From Boswellia sacra (Eukaryota > Streptophyta > Magnoliopsida > Sapindales > Burseraceae), in the NCBI GenBank assembly GCA_013180625.2, contig SNVD02012263.1, positions 124,001-188,000 of the forward strand: DNA of 64,000 bases, written 5' to 3'. Position numbers and translations under genes: made by a program. The notes under the pieces are model-generated. The model was not told where the DNA came from. It searched no databases and saw nothing but the letters and a program-made list of their open reading frames with translations. Positions 45,521 through 57,100 of the stretch are shown piece by piece; position 1 is the first letter of the stretch; each line of letters starts with the position of its first letter.

Positions 45521-47045
45521 AAAACAAAATGAAAAAAAAAAAAACAACAAAATTGTTAAAGTATATATTGACAAAAATATGAGTTTAGCACTTACCTCTA
45601 TGCATATGCACAAGGGCATTCATGGTGCAGTACATAAGTACGTAATTGTTGAGATTGATTCGTTGATACTTCATACTGGTCTTGTTATTTATGTTTAATC
45701 ATGATAAATCAGTTTATATAACAAGAACAATATTATTTTAAATTATAAATAAATTGTCTGATCTAAAAGGTACCTAACTACGAGAACAAGCTATTGAGCT
45801 TAAATTTATCAAGCTACAAGAAAAAGCTACAAGTGCAGCAAACCACAAAGCGAAGGGAATGAGCTAAAAGGTACCTAGCTATGAACACAAACTATATATG
45901 AGGTAAGGCTGCGTTTGGCGCACGGGATAGAATTGTATAATCGTCATTGGATTAAATAACGTTGTATTGAATTGTATTACATGAGAAATCAGTAAATTGT
46001 ATACTATATTTAGTTTGTCATTGTATTTGACAAATGCTAACCAATATTGTGTTTGAAACAAGATTATATTAGATTGTATTAATTTTTTTTGTATAATAAA
46101 TTAAAATAATTTAATAATAATGTCATATAAATTTTAATAAAAGAATTAGAAATCATCAATTTAACTAACTACAAAATACTGGAACATTTTTCAGTGCATA
46201 AAAAAGTCAATATATTAAAAACTACATATTATTGAAATTGTAATGATATGAAGAGTAAATTTTAAAATAGGTACCGTACTTTTAGGTATCTGAAACTTGG
46301 ACTTAATACATAAAATAATTTGTTTATAGAAAAAACCAACTTTCTCCAAAAATACTGAAACTTATTTCATAGATTATTTAAAATATGTTAATTTATTCAG
46401 TTTTAAATATAAAAAGATTTACTAAAATAAACCTTCAAACTTTCCCTCGGTGATTTTTATTGTCCTAAAGTAGTATAATCAATGTTGTAAGCCCCTGGAA
46501 AAGCCTTATTGCAATTGCAACAAGGAAAACATTAACATACTTCTTAAATCAGCTTGCAAATATCAATTTGTCTATCAAACTGTGATGAAAAATAATGAAA
46601 AGTTATGGATAATCAGTCCATATATAATTGTGACGAGCTTTATATGACTTTGATAAACAACGAGCTAAAAGGAACTATATTTCTATAAAATATATAAACA
46701 AACATTGCCTTAAATCCATATATTTGTACATATCATTCTCATGAGACTAAGGTACTGCTTGTATAATACCAAGTGTGCAAAAGCATTACATAAGTACAAA
46801 CCAAAGGAGCTACTACATTAGTAAAGTGAGTACAAAGCGTAACACATATCCAAAAAAACAAAAAAGAAGTCAAATTTATGTTAGCCATATATAAATCTGA
46901 CATCAAAATAGTTGTTATGCTCGTTGGTGCATTCAATAGAGAAACAAAGTCTTGTTATCAACACATATATCTTGCCCAAATTCAAAACCATGTCAATGCT
47001 TTTTTCCTACAACTTTCTCCACAATAAGTCAAATATTAAGGAAAG
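45521..47045. other. intergenic, TE-like remnants
   Basis: AT-rich DNA. Around 45910 a phrase GCTGCGTTTGGCGCACGG resembles the ends of some plant MITEs, but I found no matching far end. No gene called. Confidence 0.35.
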
Positions 47046-48062
47046 TTATTGTCCTTTCACCAAAAGCTTAAGCATAAATGCCAATTTCCTTTCACCTTTC
47101 AATAATTTAAATGCAAAAATGTTTGAAGGTTTTTCGAGTATCAGAGTTAAGGTTTCCAATTCATCATGTTCAATAAGCCCCATAGATGTTAGTTCATCAG
47201 CAACATCAATCTCATCTTCTTTATCATAGAAAATATGCTCAACTAGTGTAGTCATGCATTCAACAGAGTAAGCATAGACTTGCTCAAACTTTGTTGCCAT
47301 TTCCCTCATATCACTAATAATGTAATATGTTGACCTTTCTCTTTTCCTACTTGAAGATTGTGATGTTGATTTATTACTAGATTGAGAATTACTAGCAGTT
47401 GGCTAACTAATATTTGAGAGTAATCATCACCAAGCTTAACATGATCTCAATTATTGTTTTCACTATCACTTGCTCAACTATCTCACTTGGGGTTTTTGCT
47501 TCCAATCTAGTTGCACGATCAGTTTCGAAGATGTTGTCCAGCCTCTCATATATTAGGAATGGCTTGTTACGCCAATTTGTCGCTTTTTTGTGTACTGTAA
47601 TAACAGTACAAGTTTGATTAATCAATTGATATATTTAATATATGTAATTACAATATATTAAGATTAAGATGAGATATAACTAACTATACATATGCCTCAA
47701 AAACAGAATCAGTATCAACCTTCACAAATTTTTTGACATCATTCCATCCAAAGCTACTTGTGTTCAATATATCAAAAATGACATCATATTACTCCTTCCA
47801 TTTTCTCATCATTGAGGCAAAATGTAGGGAAATCCCTATATCACAATTTGACAACATCTTTGACATTTCTTTTTCAATTTGTAAGATAGTGCCTGGTTTA
47901 AACATACCATTATCTGTATGACCTCCTTCAGCAACTATCACATCTAATGTGTTCAACGATGCTCATTCTTCATCCTTAATCCACAATCGCCTTGTTCCTC
48001 TTTTCGTACTACTTGGCCTAGTGTTACGACTAGAATCTCTAAGATTTGTTCCTAAAAATGAC
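47046..48062 (-). pseudogene. Myb/SANT-like DNA-binding domain protein, decayed
   Basis: From an ATG at 48062 the minus strand reads MSFLGTNLRDSSRNTRPSST, then RRLWIKDEE, a stop, then VIVAEGGHTDNGMFKPGTIL, RKWKE, a second stop, and SFGWNDVKKFVKVD. This is the Myb/SANT-like domain (Myb_DNA-bind_3) of plant proteins often linked to PIF/Harbinger elements. After an intron, 47407-47590 reads WRNKPFLIYERLDNIFETDR, and 47046-47309 gives a C-terminal helix-rich part (MREMATKFEQVYAYSVECM). Two in-frame stops mark it as dead. A CT-rich leader with a splice donor near 49495 may be its old 5' UTR exon. Confidence 0.75.
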
Positions 48063-48351
48063 ATGTTGTTGTTATTAAGTTACTAGCAATCACAAGTTAT
48101 CTAGGTAAGTATCAAGAAAGTAAAACAATTGCATAACAACACAAACAACAATGACATTGATTTCGTAGAAGTAGAAACAAAGAAAACAAGTAAAATCCAT
48201 AATATATCATGGAATAACCTAAATGAAACATAGCATAATTGGCTTAATAACCTTAAATCTTAACATGGAACTGTCTAATCCTAAATTCTAACTTTGTCCT
48301 ATCATTACTAGAAAAATAGCCATTTACTAACTATTTACCGTGGGCCATAAG

Positions 48352-48898
48352 TAGGGATGCCAATTTTCCCCGCACACGGCCCGTACCTGCATTTTCCCTG
48401 GACAATCCGGGTGAAAAAAACCAGGATTTTGCGGGGAGAAAATCCGGGTGCGGGGATTTTCAAAAAAAAAAAAAATTAATTAGAGTGCACTGCGGGTGCG
48501 GTATTGCCAATAAACCCCGCACCTGCACCCGCACTCGCATAACTCAAAGTATTTATAAAAAAAATATATGCAACCCATGACTTAACAATTAAATTTTAAT
48601 TATTAACCATCAAACCACATACATCTATGAAACACATCTTTATAGCATATTAAGCATCTTATTTTATTTGATTTATTTCAAAGAATTAAAAAAATTAAGA
48701 AAAAAGTGGCAAAAATCCGGGGAAATCTGGGGTTTTTTTCGGGTGCAGTGCGGGTGCGGTATACACAATCTCAAAACCTGCAAATACCCGCACTCGAAAA
48801 AATCTTGGAATTTTCCGGGGACCGGGGAGAAAATTTTAAGTCCGGTACGAGTGTAGAAACGCCAAACCCGCACCCGCACCCAGATTTTGTAATCCCTA
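48352..48898. mobile_element. hAT-type MITE with 8-bp TSD
   Basis: 547 bp starting TAGGGATGCCAATTTTCCCC and ending GATTTTGTAATCCCTA. The ends are inverted copies of TAGGGAT. Identical 8-bp repeats GCCATAAG lie at 48344-48351 and 48899-48906. The subterminal regions carry inverted CCCGCAC/GTGCGGG runs. No coding. It inserted upstream of the Myb/SANT-like remnant. Confidence 0.88.
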
Positions 48899-48906
48899 GC
48901 CATAAG

Positions 48907-50656
48907 AAGGGCAGTAGAAAATCAAATTCTGTGGCAGGCTACCAAAGTCGTAGTTGAAAGTTAATATATTTACGGCTGTTTTTAAAGCTTGGGTTTGACA
49001 ATTGATAGATGAAATAATAACTATTAACCATAATTCCATTACTCTTCTACAAGGTTATAGAGCTAGCTTTTTGGTTATGAAAATAGCCCGAGATCCTTCG
49101 TTAAGTGCATGTTATTGATAAACTCTGTAAAACTCTGAAGAATGATTCAAACAAAGTATAAGATTTACTAAATAAAGAAAAAAAATATCTTTTAACAATA
49201 ACAAAATGCAACAATAAGATTGCTTGAAATTACCAAAAAAAAAGTAAAATAAAAAGTCTAGACACTCTAAAAGAGCCCTTAAAAAACCCTGGAGACAAAA
49301 ACAAAGACAAAACCTAGCACCATCAGAGACATTGAAAGCACAACAAAAGTTTCTTCCTTTTTATCAAATCCTAAATAAATATAGATAAATATGATTATTT
49401 TTTAAATTTCAAGGCTTAGATTTTTGTATTATTTAATTATCATTTTCGATGAAATGCCCTTATTACACTTTCGAATTCATGTCAAGCAAAACTTACCTTA
49501 AATCGGCGAGGACATCTACAGATTTATCTTTAGTCTATGCCTATGAAGTGAGAGTGAAAGAGGGCTTTCAAGTGAGAGGGAAATAGGGCTTTCAAGGGAG
49601 AGTGAAAGTGGCGAGCTTGCAAAGGAGAAGATAAGAACCTACAAGCATCTCAGATTATGAGAGAAAAAGTAGATATATGGATTTTGAGAGGAGAGAGAGA
49701 GCACTTTCGTGAGAGGGTCCGAGAGTAAACAAGTTACATGAACAGTGTTTAACCAGCCTTAAACCAAGGTCCCCTCGGGATAACATATCCAAGCCTTATG
49801 AGGTTCTTTTGAAAATTTTTTACATTCCTATCTTCACTTATTTGGTTTCCAAAGGGGAGTTTTATTTTACTGTTCACATAACTACTCCTTTATATTATCT
49901 TAACAAACCTGCTAAACATGCCCTAAAAGTTTTTTATCTATAAACATAGGATATAAAAGGTACTTATTTGCAGGGATAAGATAAAACTAAAAGGTAGGAA
50001 GGTACAAAGAAAGTATATAAGGTAAAATAAGGCACACAATACTCCTGGTTAAAATGAGAAATGTGATTCATAAAGCCAAACTTCATGCGTCAATCTAAGA
50101 AATAGCCTTATCCAATTGATGAAAACCAATTGGCTCAAATCCCATGCGAGCCAAACGATTATAGCAAATTGATTCTCTAGCTAGCAAGATCATGACTTGT
50201 CAACATATTTCCATGGCTTAGATTCTACATGAGTTAGCTTGATCTATATAAAGGGCATCATTCAATCACATTTCAAAAGGGTGATACATTTGTCTCATTA
50301 CAACTTAACTATGTTTAATACATTTGACCACTGCTCAACTTTTCTCTTCACCATTCAAACACTCTAAAATTCATCTAGAAACATTATTCAATCCTTTATA
50401 CTTACTAATATCTCACGGTAGTTAAGTTAATCCTTCCATTGACTTGATTGTTAGAGAGTTGAATATAATGAAATTGTTGGTATTCCCACGATATCGATAT
50501 TAGTTCATTTGTAGTCGGAGCGAATACTCTTGATTTGTTGGTACTACCAAGCTGGGATGTAGTATTTGCAATGAAAGTATGGAGTGTAGCTTAAAAAGGT
50601 CAATGTCGACTAGTCAATCTTAGGTGAGAGAGGACTTTGAGCTAACTAGTTAATTA
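48907..50656. other. intergenic, no supported gene
   Basis: AT-rich. Contains the CT-rich possible leader of the Myb/SANT-like remnant (minus strand, about 49495-49720). The remainder up to 50656 is unassigned. Confidence 0.35.
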
Positions 50657-52933
50657 TGTTAGGATATTGGCTAAATGAAAGGGTTATTCCCAAAAATCCT
50701 AAAAGATATTCCTAAAGTCTTGTTAAGGATAAAAATCCTATTAGAGAAGTTTTAATTGAGTTAGAAAGTAGAGAATCCCATTGAAAATAGGATAATCCTA
50801 CTTTAACTAGAAAAGGAAGAATAATATTTTAAATAAGAGAGTTTTACTAGAAAGGAAAAGGATTTCTATTACAAATAGGAAAAAAGGTAAAGATTGGGAC
50901 TTGGAAGCCTATGTAAAGGATCCAACTCATTAGTTACAAGAGCACCACTTGAAATATCTCAAGTTTAGCTCTAGGTAAATTTAAGCTTAGTTGGGGAGTA
51001 ATATTCATCTATAGGAAATTCGCCAAGACTAGAAGTGCATTAAGAGCAAGACTAGAAGCGCAAAGCAAAATGTCTACCTTTAAGGCTACTATAGAGGAAT
51101 TTGATGGAAGAATGAATTTTGGCTTATAGTAAGTACAAGCCAAGGATATTTTGATTCAAAATGGCTTATACAAAGTTTTGAAGGGAAGACCAACCCTTGT
51201 TTTAAGTAGTACTACTGATGAAACTACTGGTGAATCTAGCTAATCCAAGAAGAAGAAAGTAGTCTGCTCAAGGTATGGACAATCTAAGCACATTAAAAGA
51301 AATTATCCAAATAGTGGAGCAGATTCGGCTAGTAAAACCAAAGGAAATACTGATGGTTCTGCTAACAGTGTCTCTTTATACTATAGGAGATGAACTTGTT
51401 CTCTAAAAAGGATATCTAGATCCTTATGGCATTTTGCTAGGTGTCATGAAAGAGGATATGTTACTACTAATGGGTCCACGAGTTTACAGACGTGCATTGG
51501 TTTGGCCTTGATGTAGAGGTTATGGTGGAAGGTGTTGGAAAATTAAAGAGATGTTTCAAATTCTTTAGAAGTTACAAAATTTAATTTTGTGACTGAATAT
51601 GGTTTGAATGAAATGGTTTTGTAACCTCTGAATTGATTTGTGAATTTCTTTTGTAACTTATGAAAATTGATTTGTATTGAATAGAAATGGTGGTTACAAA
51701 TTTAATTTTTGAATTAAATGGATTTGGAGGTTATGTTTTCCTTGGCCTATATAAAGAAGTCTTTTCTTTATTTGTGAGATACAAAAAAAAAAGGTTAATT
51801 CTCTATCTAGCTTGTTTCTCTCTTGCTTTCTTGAGTTCTTAGTTTCTAGTAGAGTGATAGAGCTTAGAGAATTTTCAGTTCGCTTAAGTAGAAGAGTAGT
51901 GCATCTCTTACTACTAGTCGTCGTTGTATTCTAAGAGATAAACATCAGTAGAATTCTTAAGCACTTAGTGGAGAAGACAAATATGTTTTAAGAAAATCGT
52001 GTAATACATGAGCCTCAGAGGATCATTTATATTGCCAATTCAAGCTTTTAGTTGGTAAAATTATTATAAAGTTAATTAAATTATTATTGTATTTTATTCT
52101 TATATAATGCAAGTAAATTTTACAACAAAAGGTATGTTAGAAGTTGAGGAACTCCTAGAAAAGCCAAGCATGGGGGTTACACCATAAGTTTTCAGCAATT
52201 TTTGGACATGTAGTCAATGTAAAAATCTTAGAATGGGTTTGTTCTAAATGGGTATACTCTTTATGCTGGAGAATGATAGTTCTCTTTGAGGATTGTAGTT
52301 GTTGGTAAGAGACAGTGTTAAGGTTTTATTTAGGAAAGGTGGAGATTTGTTAGGATATTGGCTAAATAAAACAGATATTCCTAAAAATCTTAAAAGACAT
52401 TTCTAAAGTCTTGATAAGGATAAAAATCATATTAGGAGAGTTCTAATTGAATTAGAAAATATAAAATCCTATTGAAAATAGTAGTATCCTACTTTAACTA
52501 GAAAGGAAGAATAATCAGATTTAAATAGGAGAAGTTTACTAGGAAACGAAAAGGATTCCTATTACAAATAGGAAAAGATAAAGATTGGGACTTAAAAGCC
52601 TATATAAAGGATCATACTCCTTTGTTACAAGTGCACCACTCAAAGCATCTGAAGTTTAGCTCTAGGTAAATTCTTCTCTAGTGAGGTTATTAAAATTCCT
52701 CTATTGGAGGTGTGAGTAAGTGAGATAGTTTGGGAAGACAAGGTGTACTGGGGTCACTAGGAAGTGTTTTTGGGAGTGAGTTCAAAATACATATAATTGC
52801 AATACTTTTCATATAGTGGAATATTGTTTCTGACAGCCTGTGGTTTTTCTTCGATTTATGAGTTTTTAACATAAATCGAACATTGATTTATTATTATTCT
52901 TATTTTTCTATTGTTTGCCTTGGTTCCACAACA
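50657..52933 (+). mobile_element. decayed Ty1/copia element with nested solo LTR
   Basis: Two related LTR copies start TGTTAGGATATTGGCTAAAT at 50657 and 52348 and share about 330 bases. The second follows a polypurine tract (AAAGGTGGAGATT, 52335-52347). Between them, near 51070, lies a copia gag start (MSTFKATIEEFDGRMNFG, with a stop soon after) and a damaged zinc knuckle near 51270. The rest of pol is missing apart from short pieces. The left LTR lacks its 3' part, so its end is uncertain. The right LTR seems to end at CCACAACA near 52933. No TSD match was found. Confidence 0.72.
51533..52127 (+). repeat. solo LTR nested in the copia relic
   Basis: 595 bp from TGTTGG to TTACAACA, with matching ends TGTTG/CAACA. 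A TATA-type box (CTATATAAAG) lies near 51751. The flanks (GAAGG before, AAAGG after) give a 4-of-5 TSD match. No internal domain or partner LTR is present, as expected after LTR-LTR recombination. Confidence 0.65.
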
Positions 52934-53132
52934 CATTGATCCACTATTAAGCTCGTGTTAAGAACATTTCAAGGTGAAGAAGCATTCAACAATCATTAGA
53001 TAGTCCAAAAATTTCTTAGTTGTTATTTTCTCCTTTAAGAGTATTTTTATCTTTTATATGTGTGATCAACAATATTGCCTTTAATTGTTGTTGTATAGAT
53101 TTCTTGTATCAATACAATATATGTATTTTATT

Positions 53133-53621
53133 TAGGGTTGGCAATTTTTTATACAACATGAACACGATACACAATTAATGAATGGGTCAGATTCATGATG
53201 AGGATGTTCAACACGCCAACCCATTTAATGACAATAATAATTAAATATATTTTGTCAATCATTGACATGCAAGCTTATTTAATGATATGAATTGTTACTT
53301 ATTTACAACATATATATTATAAAATTGAAAATTTTATATTATAAAGTAAATTAATTTACAGAATAGTAAACTATGATAATTTTAATAATTGCTTTATACT
53401 AACAATTGTTTATATTTTGAAAATAAGTTTAATTGATAAAGATATATAGAATACGATATATTATACATAATTAGGTTAAACAATTAAGTAAATTATGTTA
53501 ATTAAATATGACATGACTACAATATATGGGTGACATATTTAATAACTGTATCAGATCTGTGTTTCATGTTTCGATAGAATAATTAAATAGATCAGATATA
53601 CAATAAGAATTGCCACCTGTA
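53133..53621. mobile_element. hAT-type MITE with 8-bp TSD
   Basis: 489 bp starting TAGGGTTGGCAATTTTTTAT and ending AAGAATTGCCACCTGTA, so the ends are inverted copies around GGCAATT. Identical 8-bp repeats ATTTTATT flank it (53125-53132 and 53622-53629). These are AT-rich, so they are weaker evidence than in the other two hAT elements. No coding. Confidence 0.72.
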
Positions 53622-53984
53622 ATTTTATTTATAGAATTTATATGTACAACTTATGCTTATAGGATACTATTGTGTGTTAAATTTGTTAAATTTGTGAATG
53701 TATAATATTTCTGGATCACATCAAAATCCTCTTATGTATGAAAAGACCTAATAGATGATTATTTCTTTCTATTGGGTGTGTGTGGAACTTTGTTTATTTA
53801 TGTATTTTATTTTGAAAGACAAAAAATACTTGAGGAAACGCTACAATCCTTTAAAAACGCAAAAAAGAAAAAGGAAAGAAAAGTAAAAAACAAAATTCAT
53901 AACTAAATATATTAAACACTTAAAGTAACTTTACGGGGATGTAATCGTAATTTCAGCAAACTCTAATCAGCCAAAGGCGGAGAA

Positions 53985-53993
53985 TTTTGGCGC
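53985..53993 (+). promoter_or_regulatory. E2F-type site upstream of importin-alpha
   Basis: TTTTGGCGC matches the plant E2F consensus TTTSSCGC and lies 120 bases before the start codon. A second GGGCGCG lies just after it. This suggests expression linked to cell proliferation (inference). Confidence 0.45.
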
Positions 53994-54112
53994 TTGGGCG
54001 CGTGAAAAAGCGGTCGATCGTTGTTTGTTTTTTGGGGGTTTTCGAGTTTCATTCAAAACACCTCACTTCTTCTTTCTCTGCTTGAAGATACAAAGTATTT
54101 GCTTCATCTATA

Positions 54113-57100
54113 ATGGCTGACGATGGCTTGGCTCATCACAGAAGAGACCCTATCAAAACTTCAGGTTATTTGCCTCTTTCCTTTCATGCTAGGTTTTGTA
54201 TTTTAGTTACCGATTCTTTTGTTTTCTGTTTGTTTCGCGAGATAATTAGAAAAACGGAGATTAGAGGCTTGTGTTGGTGGTAGTTTAAGGTTTATACATT
54301 ATGATGGACTCGCAACGAGTTTGGCAAATAGTTAAATTTAGGTCCTAAGAGAAATTAATCTTTGTTGTGTTTTTATTTATTTATTTTTTCAAGTGTTTGT
54401 TAGGAAGGCTTTTTTTTTTTTTTGGAATTATAATTTTTTTATTTGGTTTGTAGTTGGGAATGTGGCAGCGCAACGGAGACGGCAAAATGCGGTTACTGTG
54501 GGGAAAGAAAGAAGAGAATCATTGGTCCGTGCAAAGCGCTTGTGTAGAGTTGGAACTGGTGGTGATAATGAAGTTTCTATTGATAGTGACATGATGATTG
54601 ATGAAGAGCAATCAATTTTAGAGGCTCAAACTTCTACAGCAGTAGAGGAGTTGAAGTCTGCTGTTGCATATCAGTATGTTGATCATACATTTCTATGAAC
54701 AAAATAAGCGGAGACATTCAATTTTACAATTATAGAGGCTAAATTAGGTCTTTACCTATACGCGTAAACTTAAAGTGGTTTTTTGACATGGTATTGGAGC
54801 AAAAATGACTTTGTGGTCCATGTTTGAATCCACGGTGTTAATTTAAAAATAGTTAATTGGTGTGCTTTATCTTGGTTTCTTGTATAGCGTTACCTTGGCT
54901 GAGATTAGGCATGTATCGATTGGAGATTCTGTTGTGTGAAATGGAAACAGATTTTGTTTCTGGTTTTGAGGTAGTTTCTGAGTATGTGGTTTATTCTCCT
55001 TACTTTATATTTATCTTCTTATGCTTTTGGCTTGTTTACATATTAGTGAAACAAGTTGGTCTTCAAACTTTTTATTTCTTGATGAGTATGACCTTCTGGT
55101 AGAATTATAAGTAGAATGGCTTGGTCAGAGGAGATGCTGGGAGTGATTACTTTGAGAATCCAGAGTGCTTATGACATGAGCAATTATTTAGGAAAGTGAA
55201 ACTTGTGGACAATTTGGGACTGTGATATGGGGTAACCCATTAGTGATTATTGAGAACCCAAAAGAAATGTGCCAAACTGCATTTTAAGGATTAGGAAAAC
55301 GTATGATGTATATTATTTTGGACAACTTTTATTCTGATATTAATAAATGCTTTAGAAGTCTTTCATATTAGAAGTGTCTATAGGAAATGGTTCCTTTAAA
55401 AATATAAGAGTGACTTCTCAATTTTACTACAGGTAGAAATTTTGGAAAGTGGTTTGCCTTTGTGAATGGAGATTTTATAGGAACCATGAGTAATGTTAAC
55501 TCTATTTATTGTCACATAGCTTGCTTTTTTTACTTTATCAGCATTATGGTCTGTTATCTATATAGCTTAGTGCTTAAACCTTGTGTAGAAAGTTTTACTT
55601 AACAGAACTGTAACTATTTTTTTCTTTAAATAATTTTTTTATTCTGATTTACTAGGGGGAAAGGTCAAATGCAAAAGAGGGTGAGTGCCCTTCGTGAACT
55701 AAGGCGTATATTGTCAAGATTTGAATTCCCTCCGATAGAAATTGCTCTTAAGGCTGGAGCAATATCCATCCTTGTGCAGTGTCTTTCATTTGGATCTCCA
55801 GATGAACAGGTCTGAAGATTTTTTCTTGTTTGGTGGTTTCATTGTTTTGAATATCTTTTCTAGGACTATTGTAATTGAGGGTAACTGTTGATAGTCAATG
55901 GTAACATGGTGATGCTGACGATTGTCAACAGCAAATAGTGGTCACCCAACATGGTCACTAACGGAGGATGATGCTTGTAGTTAGTATTGACCAACTATGA
56001 CAGCAACTAACGTCAATAATTTCTGGTTGTCTAGGTTGTCATCATAATAATCATGGTTTTTGTCACGTGATTTTCATTGTTGAGATTTAACCATTTGCAG
56101 TCACTTGGTAACTATTGAAGGTTTCACATATTGCAGAAAATGACATATAGTCTTTAAAACTTTAAAGCAATCATGGAGCTTTTTATTATTATTTTTTTCT
56201 TTTTTGTTCATTAAGTTTTTTCTAATGTTGCACCATATGCTGGAAAATGCAGAAAACCTTTCATACTAGATATTTTCATTTAATGATTGGAACCAAACAT
56301 ATGCATGTTCAACAGGCCCTTTTGGTGTTTGGAAACCATGTAGGAAAAAGGTAAAATACAAGCATTCTGACTTTTTTTTTTTCTGTTGCCATGTTACAGC
56401 TTCTTGAGGCAGCTTGGTGTCTCACAAACATTGCAGCAGGAAAACAAGAAGAAACAAAGGCTTTGGTGCCTGCATTACCGTTGCTCATTGCTCACCTGGG
56501 AGGTACTTTTGACTAGTGCTTTTTATTATTATTATTATTATCTACTTTTTAATATTAAGGAACAATTTTCCTTCCTTTCTTGCAATTTATTAGTTGAGTC
56601 CAATGTTTTCTAGACTTTTGAGTTTGTAGTGTGTAAAAGAATCAAATCAATCTGGAATTTTTATCATTGCAAAAGATGGATATTATTTTGTTATAGTTTA
56701 GTATTCTTGCTTTGTTGTACACTTAAAATCTATTTGAAATAATGCATATAATTTTTGGTTTCTATAAATATTCTGGCAAAAAATTTACTCGAAATTGTAC
56801 TTCTTATGCAGAAAAGAGTTCCTTGCCTGTTGCTGAGCAGTGTGCATGGGCACTTGGAAATGTTGCTGGTGAAGGAGAGGAGTTGAGAAATATTTTGTTA
56901 TCCCAAGGAGCCTTAACACCTTTGGCAAGAATGATGCTGCCTAATAAGGGTTCAACAGTTAGAACAGCTGCTTGGGCATTGTCAAATCTAATCAAGGTTT
57001 CGATCTCTTTCTTAATTGGAAACAGAAATTGTAACTATGTATGTGAATTGATGTGATTTGAATGCTGTTTGTGCACATGCTGGTGATGTGAGTGCACAAG

